NCBI GenBank assembly: GCA_021821465.1
Contig: JAKACM010000019.1
Location: 1-58,870 of the forward strand
DNA from: Bacillota bacterium
GTDB lineage: Bacteria; Bacillota; Sulfobacillia; Sulfobacillales; Sulfobacillaceae
DNA length: 58,870 nt
Reading direction: 5' to 3'
Under the pieces are notes generated by a model. The model was not told the origin of the DNA, did no database searches, and saw only the letters and a list, made by a program, of their open reading frames with translations. This document shows positions 1-9,184 of this stretch, piece by piece (the stretch's first letter is position 1; the number at the start of each line of letters is the position of its first letter). The translations under genes and the position numbers were made by a program.

Positions 1-616
1 CGCACCATTGGGAACAATTTTTTCCCGCCTCCCTTTTCACCCAATGGGTGCCGTCTCATTATCGCCGAAATCGGCCTGGGACCACGGATCCGTCCCCATT
101 TGCGATGACCTCGTCACGGATTCAGGGTTAATAGATATACTGCTAACGTACACTAAGTTTTACATGTCATGGCACGGAGTAAGGTGCTTACGACACTAAC
201 ACAATGCTGCGTTATTATGTGTGAAATATCACAATATGAGTAATTTGTGTGTGAAAATGGCGGGGGCTGCGAGGCTATTTCCAACGGATAATTATGCGAC
301 ATGCATCACAAAGAGCCTTGTGGAAGTTTATTGCTTCCATCTTGCCAGAACGGGAGAAATCCTAATCGCGAGAAATTGACACAAAAGTGTCCACTGCGGC
401 GCCTGATCGAAATTTCAGCGCCAAAACCGCAGGTAAACGAGTGTGTAAGCAGAAGTCCACAACGAGACGGATCAATCTCATCCAATCGCCCTAGAAATCA
501 AAGGTGGGACAGGAAGGTCATCAGAACAAAATGTCGACCATCTTTAATAGTGTTTTATCTTACTCAGAACAGGTAGTCATTGATTTGTATCAATTCCAAA
601 GTTGGGAGGATGATCT
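1..616. other. Intergenic stretch upstream of the permease
   Basis: I see no gene that can be supported here. The short open frames have no ribosome binding site and no recognisable product. A small palindrome (GACAC, AAAA, GTGTC) lies at 378-391. The only clear signal is the ribosome binding site GGGAGG just before the permease start at 617. Confidence 0.4.
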
Positions 617-2080
617 ATGGCCCATTCGCATGCTCGACCCTCTTCATTGCCCCGCAACGCCGTTAATTTCTGGCATGTATTGGCTCAAGGACTCATTTCG
701 AATGGTCCTTTGGCCTCCATGGTTGCCGCGCTCACAGCTGCGGCAGGGTATGCTTTAGGGTCTTTGCCCTTAGCGTATCTGTTAGGTGGTCTCATGGTGT
801 TCCTATGGATCAACACCCCTTATCAATTTTCTAAAAAACTGGCTGGGGCGGGTGGTATGGCATATTTTGTGGGTCGCAGCATGGGAGGGCGATGGGGATA
901 TTTGGCCGGTGTTGCCTATGTCATCTATTATGCGGCACTGCTGGCCACTAATATCGTCTTATTCTCCTTATTGATACAGTCCGTTGCGCCGCAACTGGGC
1001 TGGAATATGCCGGGAGGCATGGCCTATGTCCTGACCATCTTATTTGTTATTCCTTCGACCATTTTGACTTATCTCGGCGTGCGCTCTTCGCTCAATTACG
1101 GCGTCATTACGGCTTTCATTGAAATGGTGATGCTGCTCGTTCTCAGTGCTGTCATTATTTTCTCACCTCACACGATCAACACTGCCGCCGTCTATGATCC
1201 CCGACTGGCGGCCCATGGAGTCAGCGGATTGGCGGTGGGAGCGTTAGTCGCGTCATTTGGCATGTCTGGTTCTACAGCCGCCGTCTATTTGGGAGCAGAA
1301 GCCAAGACTGCTCACCGCACCATACGGGCAGCTCTGTACTTGGCTTCAGGACTGGTCGTCTTGATGTTTATTGTCGTCTCCTATTCCCTGACCGTGGGAT
1401 GGGGTTACTTGCACATGAGCCAATTTGCCGGCTCCAGTATTCCCGGCCTTCTCATCGTCAAGCACTACCTTGGCTTGAAAGCCGAACTATTCTTCGTAAT
1501 TTTTGTTCTCAACAGTTTGATCGGAATGAACGTGGCCAGCACGATTGTCGTGAGTCGCATTGCACTCACCTTTGCCCATAGTGATTTGTGGCCCAAGTTT
1601 CTGGGAAGGCTTCACACCAAATACCACACGCCATATGCCGCGATCCTGGCTCTAGGGGCTGTTGCTATGCTCGGGGGCCTCCTGGCGGAAAGTACTTTGG
1701 GACTGTCCAACGCCTTTTTGGTCTTAATTCTCATTGCCACAACAGGGGAATTTTTAGGTCATGCCCTGGGCAATATGGGGCTACTGAAATTTTATGATGC
1801 CAAGGAGCGTTATCACGCTATTGTCTTTGGGATCTTGCCGGCTTTGTCCCTGATATTGATAGGCTTTGGGGTATTTTTCACCTTTTATCCACCCATTGTT
1901 CCCGCTGTCTATGCTCCCATTATCGTGATAGGCATCCTCGTTCTCGGATACCTGCATTATAGCTCTCACGCCCGACAAAGGACCCAGCCTTTAAGTGAAG
2001 CCGTGCTGCTGCATTTCAGCAGCGACCATTCCATTTTATCCGATAATGGTGAGAAGAGAATCGAGGCGGAAGCAGATTAG
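617..2080 (+). CDS. APC-superfamily amino acid/amine permease
   Basis: This is an integral membrane transporter of 487 residues with about twelve hydrophobic segments, the usual size and layout of the amino acid-polyamine-organocation (APC) superfamily. The N-terminal part has the unwound-helix pattern of the family (GYALGSLPLAYLLGG and GGMAYFVGRSMGG near residues 42-90). The start at 617 is supported by GGGAGG nine bases upstream. Substrate cannot be read from sequence. The neighbouring guanidine operon is on the other strand, beyond a desaturase gene, so a role in importing a nitrogenous compound is only a guess. The next gene follows after 71 bases in the same direction, so the two may be co-transcribed. 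Confidence 0.8.
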   Translation: MAHSHARPSSLPRNAVNFWHVLAQGLISNGPLASMVAALTAAAGYALGSLPLAYLLGGLMVFLWINTPYQFSKKLAGAGGMAYFVGRSMGGRWGYLAGVAYVIYYAALLATNIVLFSLLIQSVAPQLGWNMPGGMAYVLTILFVIPSTILTYLGVRSSLNYGVITAFIEMVMLLVLSAVIIFSPHTINTAAVYDPRLAAHGVSGLAVGALVASFGMSGSTAAVYLGAEAKTAHRTIRAALYLASGLVVLMFIVVSYSLTVGWGYLHMSQFAGSSIPGLLIVKHYLGLKAELFFVIFVLNSLIGMNVASTIVVSRIALTFAHSDLWPKFLGRLHTKYHTPYAAILALGAVAMLGGLLAESTLGLSNAFLVLILIATTGEFLGHALGNMGLLKFYDAKERYHAIVFGILPALSLILIGFGVFFTFYPPIVPAVYAPIIVIGILVLGYLHYSSHARQRTQPLSEAVLLHFSSDHSILSDNGEKRIEAEAD

Positions 2081-2151
2081 CAACAGAAGATCCTTCTTCA
2101 AAAAATGGTGTAAGATCCCGTATCCAAATATCATGAATGAGAGGTGAGTCG

Positions 2152-3192
2152 ATGGCCAATCCGGGATCTGTGCCGGCCAATTCCGGTAACAGTCGTCATG
2201 GCGTGTTCCACCAGACCTTTCGCTACGCGGATGGCATGGTGCCGAATCTTGTCGCCTTGATGTATATTTTCATAGGCTATATCGGTGGTTGGTTCTTGCT
2301 GTTTTCACCACATTTTCTTCTTTTTGGTCTGGGGGTTGTGATCCTTGCTCACAGCATGGTTCTCTCGGCATATTTTTTCCATGAATTGGTGCATCATACC
2401 ATATTTCGCGCCTCGTCCACCAACAAGCGAATGATGGTCCTCCTCAGTTGGATTAATGGGGCCTGTTTATCTCATCTTCCCCGGTCCGAAAAGAAACATC
2501 TGGCTCACCATTTTCAAAAAGCCGATGTCATCTCCTTCGATTTTCGGACATGGTTAGATAAACACCCATCAATCAGGCGTGCCGTGATCCTCATGGAATG
2601 GGCCTATATTCCGGCAGTCGAGATTCTGATGCGCGGGTCCATGATTGCCCAACCCTTTTCTCGGTCCTTGTCTCATCGTTTCCGAGTCTTAGGTGTTTTG
2701 ATCATCCGCATGGGTTTGTGGGTAGGGGTCTTGTGGTGGCATTTTGAAGCGGCGATTGGATATGTCTTATCCAGTTTGCTATTCATTACGGTTCTTCGTT
2801 TTATTGACGCGTTTCAACATACCTACGAACCGATTGTGGCGAGTCCCAATGAGCCTGCCCCGGAAATTCCCCCCCGGGACCGAAGATACGAAGAAGACAA
2901 TACCTATACCAATTTGCTGTCATATTCTTGGCCGGCATTGAACCTCTTGACATTGAATTTCGTTTATCATAATGTCCACCACGCCTTGCCTGCCATGCCG
3001 TGGCATCGTTTAAGACAATATCACGAAACTCATTATGTTCAAGAGGCGAATCCTTCTCAAATATTGTCCTTTCATCAGCAGCTAACATGGTATCATCGCT
3101 ATCGTGTGGCCCGTGCTGTGAGTACGGATTATGGAAATGTGCAGAATGGATTTGTCGGTGCTGTGGGTGTATCGTTTTTAACTGTGGTGTAA
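2152..3192 (+). CDS. Fatty acid desaturase family membrane protein
   Basis: This membrane di-iron enzyme should introduce double bonds into acyl chains or hydroxylate alkyl substrates. All three histidine boxes are present: HELVHH at residues 77-82, HLAHH at 116-120 and HNVHH at 273-277. They are separated by hydrophobic segments as expected for the family. Length is 346 residues from the ATG at 2152, which I prefer over the ATG at 2137 because GAGAGGTGAG sits just before it. The usual partners, ferredoxin or rubredoxin, are not adjacent. The exact substrate (phospholipid acyl chain, carotenoid or alkane) is undetermined. The gene ends shortly before a strong hairpin terminator. Confidence 0.85.
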   Translation: MANPGSVPANSGNSRHGVFHQTFRYADGMVPNLVALMYIFIGYIGGWFLLFSPHFLLFGLGVVILAHSMVLSAYFFHELVHHTIFRASSTNKRMMVLLSWINGACLSHLPRSEKKHLAHHFQKADVISFDFRTWLDKHPSIRRAVILMEWAYIPAVEILMRGSMIAQPFSRSLSHRFRVLGVLIIRMGLWVGVLWWHFEAAIGYVLSSLLFITVLRFIDAFQHTYEPIVASPNEPAPEIPPRDRRYEEDNTYTNLLSYSWPALNLLTLNFVYHNVHHALPAMPWHRLRQYHETHYVQEANPSQILSFHQQLTWYHRYRVARAVSTDYGNVQNGFVGAVGVSFLTVV

Positions 3193-3215
3193 TTTCTTTT
3201 TGTGCCTTTTACAAA

Positions 3216-3248
3216 AATGAAGCGGTGGTGATGAGCCACCGCTTCATT
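3216..3248 (-). terminator. Intrinsic terminator of the guanidine operon, possibly bidirectional
   Basis: A perfect 13-bp stem (AATGAAGCGGTGG paired with CCACCGCTTCATT, 7-base loop) lies between convergent genes. On the minus strand it is followed by a run of T (TTTTTGT), so it should end the minus-strand operon. The plus side is less T-rich but may still stop the desaturase transcript. Confidence 0.8.
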
Positions 3249-3379
3249 CTTCGCTTCCAATAGGGAAGGCTAAATCTTATATTGTTTGGAAATTCTTTTG
3301 AAACCTGTGTGTCTTACTTCAGGGACATCGGCAGAGATTTCTCTTGGCTTCTATGCAAAATGGCCGAAGTGATTTTGCG

Positions 3380-3775
3380 TTAGGGCGTTTCCTCATGCCG
3401 ATTCAGATATTTGCGGTAAGTACGCCAATCACCATAGGATGAAATGTCGGGATAGCTCTCGCAAAGTTTTTTAACCGACAAGATCCCTCGCATTGCCTGC
3501 CCGTCACTCAACCAAATAGCTCCCGGATAGAGTCCCAATTGTCGTTCGTTAGCCAAGATCTTCGGCCACAAAGTCTTGGGAACATCATATATTTCTCCTC
3601 TAATGCTGAAACCGTCTTCATGCTCCCGAGCCATGACCATGGCGGGATACCGATCATCAATCGAATATAACCGGTAAATTGGCGCACTGGTAGCTTCTTT
3701 AATAAACTGTGCTCCTTGCATCAAAGTGTGCATAGACAAACCACGCATAAGCTCTCCGTTGACAAAAATCACCAT
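3380..3775 (-). CDS. Stand-alone allophanate hydrolase C-terminal-like domain protein
   Basis: This 131-residue protein resembles only the C-terminal domain of allophanate hydrolase (AtzF/DUR1 type, gamma-glutamylcyclotransferase-like fold). Cues are the opening FVNGELMRG, the stretch APIYRLYSIDDRYPAMV, a VPKTLWP-type segment and GAIWLSDGQAMRGIL. In full-length enzymes an N-terminal amidase removes ammonia from allophanate and this domain is reported to handle the decarboxylation step. No amidase domain is encoded in the window. It is the last gene of the guanidine operon, 51 bases after the carboxylase gene, so it probably acts downstream of that enzyme. The start at 3775 has AAAGGAGA shortly upstream. 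Confidence 0.75.
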   Translation of the reverse strand: MVIFVNGELMRGLSMHTLMQGAQFIKEATSAPIYRLYSIDDRYPAMVMAREHEDGFSIRGEIYDVPKTLWPKILANERQLGLYPGAIWLSDGQAMRGILSVKKLCESYPDISSYGDWRTYRKYLNRHEETP

Positions 3776-3826
3776 GATCTTGTCTCCTTTTCCGGACTGT
3801 TTGATTGGATGATGGGGGTTTTAAGC

Positions 3827-6800
3827 TCATGACGGCATCTCGGATTCGACAATGTCGGCTAAGAGTTGCCCGACTTGCACTTGATCGCCGGGCTTAACAT
3901 GAACATGGGCAATGGTTCCGTCACAGGGTGCTACGACCGCAAATTCCATTTTCATGCTTTCGAGTACGACCAAAGCGTCACCGGCATTCACCACATCGTC
4001 TGCGTTTACTGATACCTTCCATACACTTCCCGGCAAATGGCTGTGTACGGGAATGCCGAGCACCTTAAGACCATGAGAGGGTGGAGACCCAGGATTCACA
4101 TCCGCAGACACGTAATCCGCCAAACCTAAGACGCGCCAGCGTTCTCGTTCCGCCTGAAAGGCTTGTTGCTGGCGGTTATGAAACTGTTTGGCACTGTCTT
4201 GAATGTAATCTAGTTCCTGTAAATAGGAATTTAAATCAAATATGGTGTGGCGAATATCAGGTTCAAAGCGTCCGCGTATGAAATCCTCTCTCAATTGCAG
4301 CAGTTCTTCCGCCGAAACGGGATAAAATTGAATTTGATCGAAGAATCGGAGCAACCAAGGGCGTCCGGGTTCAAAACTACGGGTATTGCGCCATTTATTC
4401 CACATTTGGAGAGTTCGTCCGACAAACTGATAACCTCCCGGCCCCTCCATTCCGTAAACACATAAATAGGCGCCGCCAATACCCACAGCATTTTCCGGTG
4501 TCCAAGTGCGGGCCGGATTGTATTTGGTGGTAATAAGGCGATGACGCGGATCCAATGGCGTGGCAACCGGCGCACCTAAATAGACGTCACCTAAACCCAG
4601 CACCAAGTACGTGGCCGAAAACACAATGTCTTTGACATCTTCAACCGATTTTAGCCCGTTGATCCGGCGAATGAATTCCAGATTGCTCGGACACCACGGG
4701 GCGTCCGGTCTGACATTTTGTTGATAACGCAAGATGGCGAGTTGCGTCGCCGGATCATCCCAAGATAAGGGTAAGGGGACAATACGGGAGGGAACGGAAA
4801 TAGCTTCCAAAGACGGAAGTTCACGATTCATTTTGCGCACTCTTTCGGCAACCTCGCGCAAGGAGATGCGCCGGGGGTCAATATGAATCTGAAGAGAACG
4901 AATACCCGGCGTCAGGTCGATTATGGGCAAATCCGGATCGTTTTCCAAGGCCGTCATCAAGGCATGCACCTGAAAGCGCAACCGCAAATCCAGTTCCATT
5001 GGCCCATATTCGGCCAAAAGATTCTCATTGCCGTCGATCCGTATCGTAAGAGGAAAGGGAGAAGAATGCTCTAGCTCATGAAGCAGTGGATAATTTGGTG
5101 TCGTCGCGAGGTGTTCCGATTCAGCGAAGGAACACTGAGGCAGCTTCTTATGGTCATCACTCTCAATATTTTGCAGAAAAGTTTCTTGTTGGTTCAAGCA
5201 CTTTTCGGCTTCTTCCAATGTCACCAAGCGAAAGCTTACGCGATCCCCCGGACGCAATTGTCCGATCTTCCAGAGTTCGGCCGAGGCCGCGGTTACCGGA
5301 CAGACAAAACCACCGAGACTGGGGCCGTCCGGGCCCAGAAAGATGGGCATATCACCGGTTAGATCTAATGTGCCGATGGCGTACGCGTTGTCGTGAATAT
5401 TAGACGGGTGAAGTCCCGCATCACCACCGTCGGCACGGGCCCATGAAGGTGCCGGACCGATTAAGCGCACACCGGTGCGTGAACTATTGAAATGCACCTC
5501 CCACCGGGTCTTAATCAGTTGCCCTAAGTAGCCCGGGTCCAGAAATTCCGTGGAGCAGTGGGGGCCCAAAATCACCCCGATGGTCCACTCAGGGGTCATC
5601 ACTGGCTGTTTGGAGGCAGGATAGGGAGTGCTGCGGGGAACCACAGAATTGTGTTTCATTGCCAAAACATCACCGATTTGTAAGGTGCGGCCGGCGTGCC
5701 CGCCAAATCCTCCCAAGGTAAAGGTAGAGTGACTGCCTAAAATTGTCGGCACATCGAAGCCGCCGGCAATGGTGAGATAGGTCCGCATTCCGATTTTTGC
5801 CTCATCAAAGTGTAACTCTTGTCCTCGTTTGGCCAAAGTGGGTTGATATAACGGAATCGGCACCCCATCCAAAGTCGGGTTCATGGGAGCTCCGGTGACA
5901 CAAAATCGGATATCATCCCGAAAGCGGTACTTTCCCCCCCGCAAAGTCAATTCCAAGCCCGAGGCTTCTGGATCATTGCCCAACAAGAGATTACCCAGAC
6001 GAAAGGAGAGGGGATCCATGGCTCCGCTGGGAGGAACTCCCACCTGCCAGTATCCCATTCGTCCCGGCCAATCCTGTACCGTTGTGTGAATGCCCGGATC
6101 AATGACTTCCAAGGACGGTTCCGGGGGATGAAAATCTGCGAGGAATTGGGTAAACAGATTGCCGTGCAAGACTTCCGATCGGCTTAACAAGGCTCTGAGG
6201 TATTCACGGTTGGTACTTACGCCATAGAAATGGGTGTGATCCAAGGCTTCTTGCATTTTTATCAGAGCCTCGGTTCGAGTGGCTGCCCACACAATGATTT
6301 TTGCCAGCAGGGGATCATAAAACGGTGAAATCTGAGTACCCTTACGCACCCATGTTTCCACTCGGACATTGTCGGGCAACTCCACGGTGTCTAGGATACC
6401 ACTGCTGGGTCGAAATTGGTTTTGGGCATCTTCTGCGTATAGGCGAAGCTCTATGCTGTGACCTTTCGGTTGTCGTTGTACAAAGGATGCGGCAACATTT
6501 TCTCCGGCTGCCTCTAAAATCTGCCACTCAACCAGATCGATCCCAAACAGCTCTTCACTCACCCCATGTTCCACTTGAATCCGGGTATTCATTTCCAGAA
6601 AATAAAATGCGGAGGTGCTGATATCATAGATGAATTCGACGGTCCCGACGTTACGGTAATGTACCGTTTGGGCCAAAATCTTTGCCGCCTGCTCCATTTT
6701 TCGGCGTAGATCTGCCGCTAGTCCGGGAGCCGGACTTTCTTCCACAATTTTTTGATTTCGCCGTTGTAAAGAACAGTCCCTTTCACCTAAGGTGACAATT

Positions 6801-7456
6801 TCCCCGGTGTGTTGTCCGAAAATCTGCACCTCAATATGCCGAGCCCGCGGAATATATTTCTCCATAAATAGAGCTCCTTCATGAAACTGAGAGGACGCGA
6901 TGCGTGTTAGCGACTCAAACGCCTTTTTTAATTCGTGGGCACCGGAACATGTTTCAATGCCAATGCCCCCGCCACCCGCCGTGGCTTTTAACATGACCGG
7001 ATATCCGATGAACGAAGCTCTCGCCAAGGCTTCGTCCACATCTTCCAAGAGTCCGGATCCCGGAACCACCGGAACTCCGGCTTTTTCGGCGATGGCACGA
7101 GCCTGATGTTTTTGACCAAAGAGAGCAATTTGTTCGGGGGTAGGGCCAATAAAGGTTAGGCCTCGGGCTAAACACAATCGGGCAAACTCTTTATTTTCAC
7201 TAAGAAATCCGTAACCGGGATGAATTGCCTCGGCGCCGTATTTCTGAGCGATATTGAGAATCAGGGTTCCGTTCAAATAACTTTCAGAGGCCGGTCCTTC
7301 ACCGATTAAAACCGCTTCATCCGCCGCATCTACGTGCAAACTGTCTCGATCGGCTTTGGTGTACACGGCAATCGACATGATTCCCATGTTTTTCAAGGTT
7401 CGGGCTATTCGGACCGCAATTGCCCCCCGATTGGCAATGAGCACCTTTTTGAACAT
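3827..7456 (-). CDS. Biotin-dependent urea/guanidine carboxylase
   Basis: This large enzyme of 1209 residues carboxylates urea or guanidine with ATP and bicarbonate. Domain order is biotin carboxylase (residues 1-445, opening MFKKVLIANRGAIAVRIART), KipA/AHS2-like and KipI/AHS1-like carboxyltransferase domains (about 450-900), a urea-carboxylase-type segment, and a C-terminal biotinyl domain with the lysine motif VLESMKMEF. The ATG at 7456 is preferred over 7489 because GAGGATG precedes it. The guanidine-I riboswitch upstream, the two DUF1989 genes in the operon and the lack of an allophanate amidase all indicate guanidine rather than urea as the physiological substrate. Substrate-determining residues could not be mapped by eye. 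Confidence 0.9.
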   Translation of the reverse strand: MFKKVLIANRGAIAVRIARTLKNMGIMSIAVYTKADRDSLHVDAADEAVLIGEGPASESYLNGTLILNIAQKYGAEAIHPGYGFLSENKEFARLCLARGLTFIGPTPEQIALFGQKHQARAIAEKAGVPVVPGSGLLEDVDEALARASFIGYPVMLKATAGGGGIGIETCSGAHELKKAFESLTRIASSQFHEGALFMEKYIPRARHIEVQIFGQHTGEIVTLGERDCSLQRRNQKIVEESPAPGLAADLRRKMEQAAKILAQTVHYRNVGTVEFIYDISTSAFYFLEMNTRIQVEHGVSEELFGIDLVEWQILEAAGENVAASFVQRQPKGHSIELRLYAEDAQNQFRPSSGILDTVELPDNVRVETWVRKGTQISPFYDPLLAKIIVWAATRTEALIKMQEALDHTHFYGVSTNREYLRALLSRSEVLHGNLFTQFLADFHPPEPSLEVIDPGIHTTVQDWPGRMGYWQVGVPPSGAMDPLSFRLGNLLLGNDPEASGLELTLRGGKYRFRDDIRFCVTGAPMNPTLDGVPIPLYQPTLAKRGQELHFDEAKIGMRTYLTIAGGFDVPTILGSHSTFTLGGFGGHAGRTLQIGDVLAMKHNSVVPRSTPYPASKQPVMTPEWTIGVILGPHCSTEFLDPGYLGQLIKTRWEVHFNSSRTGVRLIGPAPSWARADGGDAGLHPSNIHDNAYAIGTLDLTGDMPIFLGPDGPSLGGFVCPVTAASAELWKIGQLRPGDRVSFRLVTLEEAEKCLNQQETFLQNIESDDHKKLPQCSFAESEHLATTPNYPLLHELEHSSPFPLTIRIDGNENLLAEYGPMELDLRLRFQVHALMTALENDPDLPIIDLTPGIRSLQIHIDPRRISLREVAERVRKMNRELPSLEAISVPSRIVPLPLSWDDPATQLAILRYQQNVRPDAPWCPSNLEFIRRINGLKSVEDVKDIVFSATYLVLGLGDVYLGAPVATPLDPRHRLITTKYNPARTWTPENAVGIGGAYLCVYGMEGPGGYQFVGRTLQMWNKWRNTRSFEPGRPWLLRFFDQIQFYPVSAEELLQLREDFIRGRFEPDIRHTIFDLNSYLQELDYIQDSAKQFHNRQQQAFQAERERWRVLGLADYVSADVNPGSPPSHGLKVLGIPVHSHLPGSVWKVSVNADDVVNAGDALVVLESMKMEFAVVAPCDGTIAHVHVKPGDQVQVGQLLADIVESEMPS

Positions 7457-7476
7457 AAAATCATCCTCAATTCGGA

Positions 7477-8127
7477 TTAATTTTCCCAAATCAATAAACG
7501 AATAGGCGTCGGATTATAGGCGTTGCAAGGGTTATTCAGTTGCGGACAATTGCTGATCACTACCAGAGTGTGCGCCAAAGACTCCAGTTCCACATACCGA
7601 TTGGGAGCGGAAATGCCGTCAGCGAATTCCAAATCCCCGTCATGTGTTACCGGAACATTCATAAAGAAGTTGATATTGGGTGCTAAATCACGTTTCCCTA
7701 GGCGACCATGATATCGAGACAATTGCAACATAAAAGTGTCGCGACAATTATGCATCCATTCCAGCGACCGATCATAGCGCACTCCGTTACTTTGGGCAGA
7801 GCAGGCTCCGCCTATCGTATCGTGGCGGCCACAGGTATCATAGATAATTTTTAACAAGGCTTTGCCAAATTCGGTGCGCAAGATCGTGCCGGTTGTCAAA
7901 TATAGGTTGCGCTGATGGGCTATTGTGGTCACTGCACTATAATGATCTTCCAGATTGTCCGCATCATAAAACAAGGTATCAACAGCTTGATTGCCTTCCA
8001 TGTCAACGATACGCAAAATCTGTCCGGGTTGCAGTTCGTGAATCCATCCTTCGCCTGACGGCAGTACCTGATCATAAATGGCGTCTTCGGCCTTACGAAA
8101 GCTCTCGGTTAAAGTCATCTCATTCAC
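7477..8127 (-). CDS. DUF1989 protein, probable carboxyguanidine deiminase subunit (UAAP2 type)
   Basis: This protein of 216 residues belongs to the DUF1989 family, known from urea-carboxylase-associated proteins. Visible family features are the LQPGQILRIVDMEGNQAVD opening and the central segment CGRHDTIGGACS, whose Cys and His residues suggest a metal or catalytic site. In guanidine operons two such proteins form carboxyguanidine deiminase (CgdAB), which turns carboxyguanidine into allophanate and ammonia. It overlaps the preceding DUF1989 gene by four bases and is 20 bases from the carboxylase gene, consistent with translational coupling. The subunit assignment rests on similarity and operon order. 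Confidence 0.82.
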   Translation of the reverse strand: MNEMTLTESFRKAEDAIYDQVLPSGEGWIHELQPGQILRIVDMEGNQAVDTLFYDADNLEDHYSAVTTIAHQRNLYLTTGTILRTEFGKALLKIIYDTCGRHDTIGGACSAQSNGVRYDRSLEWMHNCRDTFMLQLSRYHGRLGKRDLAPNINFFMNVPVTHDGDLEFADGISAPNRYVELESLAHTLVVISNCPQLNNPCNAYNPTPIRLLIWEN

Positions 8128-8864
8128 CCTTTGCTTAAGATTTTCTGGGGAGACAGCAACCGGTAGTACTCCCAGGTATTTTCAAATGCCCTCTCATTTT
8201 CGGGACAATGTGTGACACATAGGTCATGAGATTCGATCGGAGTAGCCGGCGCTACATCAATTTGAATCGCCCCGGAAGAATATGTGGAATCGGTATCCAG
8301 AGGGTTGGGGGTATTGGATAAAATGACAAGCAGATCCATTTCGGTTCGCAAGATCACGTATCCCCCTTGAGGACAGTGATGTTCATGAAACATTAGTTGT
8401 CCGTCTTCATCAACCGAGACTTTGGCAAACAGGTTGACGGGTGCGGTTAAATCGCGCAGGGTCAAACCATTTCGCACCAATTCCACGGAAAAATTCTCTT
8501 CGCCGCTGCGAAGCCAGTCATTGCGCCGATCTTGGTAACGGGTGATGCCATATTTGGTGTCGATGTCTTGACGGTGGCTATAACCACTTACCGTGTCATG
8601 CCAGCCCAGGCTGTCCTCAACAATACTGGCCATGACTCGGCCGTTATCACTCATGAGCACATTGCCCGCTGTTAAGAACAAGGTGTGTTGGGCCTTCAAT
8701 GTGTCGGGCATGTTATAGCGTTCATAAGGGCTTAAGGCGTTGTAAAGCAACAGCGAGAGGTTGGCTTTCGGCTCCAAGGCCGTGAAGCGCAACAATTTAC
8801 CGCGGCTCACAACGCCCGACCACTTCTCTCCCGGTTTTAAGGTTTTACTCCAAATTGTTTCCAT
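8124..8864 (-). CDS. DUF1989 protein, probable carboxyguanidine deiminase subunit (UAAP1 type)
   Basis: This is the first gene of the guanidine operon and encodes a second DUF1989 protein (246 residues). It shares the pattern of its neighbour: LKPGEKWSGVVSRGKLLRF near the start, a central LGWHDTVSGYSH segment, and the AGNVLMSDNGR strand. I chose the ATG at 8864 because AGGGAGG is eight bases upstream; an ATG at 8870 would leave only two bases of spacing. With the next gene it probably forms the heteromeric carboxyguanidine deiminase. Its transcription should depend on the guanidine-I riboswitch that ends about 40 bases upstream. Confidence 0.82.
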   Translation of the reverse strand: METIWSKTLKPGEKWSGVVSRGKLLRFTALEPKANLSLLLYNALSPYERYNMPDTLKAQHTLFLTAGNVLMSDNGRVMASIVEDSLGWHDTVSGYSHRQDIDTKYGITRYQDRRNDWLRSGEENFSVELVRNGLTLRDLTAPVNLFAKVSVDEDGQLMFHEHHCPQGGYVILRTEMDLLVILSNTPNPLDTDSTYSSGAIQIDVAPATPIESHDLCVTHCPENERAFENTWEYYRLLSPQKILSKG

Positions 8865-8906
8865 CACCATTGCCTCCCTGTGATAGGATTTTCGGTTAAT
8901 AAATAG

Positions 8907-8952
8907 GCCTGGGAGATTCTCAAGATGATAATCTTGATGAAATCTCCCAGGC
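8907..8952 (-). terminator. Riboswitch-controlled terminator
   Basis: On the minus strand a 12-bp arm (GCCTGGGAGATT, 8952-8941) pairs perfectly with AATCTCCCAGGC (8918-8907). A six-bp inner stem (8936-8931 with 8926-8921) sits between them. The sequence CTATTTATT follows. The 5' arm is also the 3' end of the guanidine-I aptamer, so ligand-bound aptamer and terminator exclude each other. This is an ON switch by antitermination. The U-tract is imperfect. Confidence 0.82.
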
Positions 8953-9032
8953 TTTTATCCTTCCGTGTGGCTCAAAATGAGCCGTTTGCTCTTGGACCAG
9001 TCCTAGACATTCCAGCGGAACCCTAGCAAACT
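8943..9032 (-). promoter_or_regulatory. Guanidine-I (ykkC) riboswitch aptamer
   Basis: Reading the minus strand, the conserved blocks of the ykkC class I guanidine riboswitch appear in order. These are CTAGGGTTCCG (9026-9016), CTGGTCCAAGAG, then ACGG with AAGGATAAAAGCC and TGGGAGA at the 3' end. The variable hairpin GGCTCATTTTGAGCC lies between them. The aptamer lies directly upstream of the DUF1989/carboxylase operon. The known ligand of this class is free guanidinium, and binding switches on export or degradation genes. Confidence 0.92.
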
Positions 9033-9070
9033 TCTATATGAAATTGAGTGATATTGAAACGTGTGTGGTT

Positions 9071-9099
9071 ATGCTAACATTCCGCCATATCATTGTCAA
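9071..9099 (-). promoter_or_regulatory. Promoter of the guanidine operon
   Basis: The minus strand carries TTGACA (9099-9094), a 17-base spacer and TAGCAT (9076-9071). Transcription would start near 9064, about 35 bases before the riboswitch aptamer, which fits a riboswitch leader. Confidence 0.7.
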
Positions 9100-9184
9100 A
9101 ATGTTTCTGCAACTTTTGGAGTTTTTAACAAAATTTGAATATGGGTATTGCTTCTTACGGGACGATACATTTTTTTGAAAAACG

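Noticed and set aside
8..199. Open frame at the window start
   Set aside because: No ribosome binding site, no recognisable protein character, and no support from neighbours.
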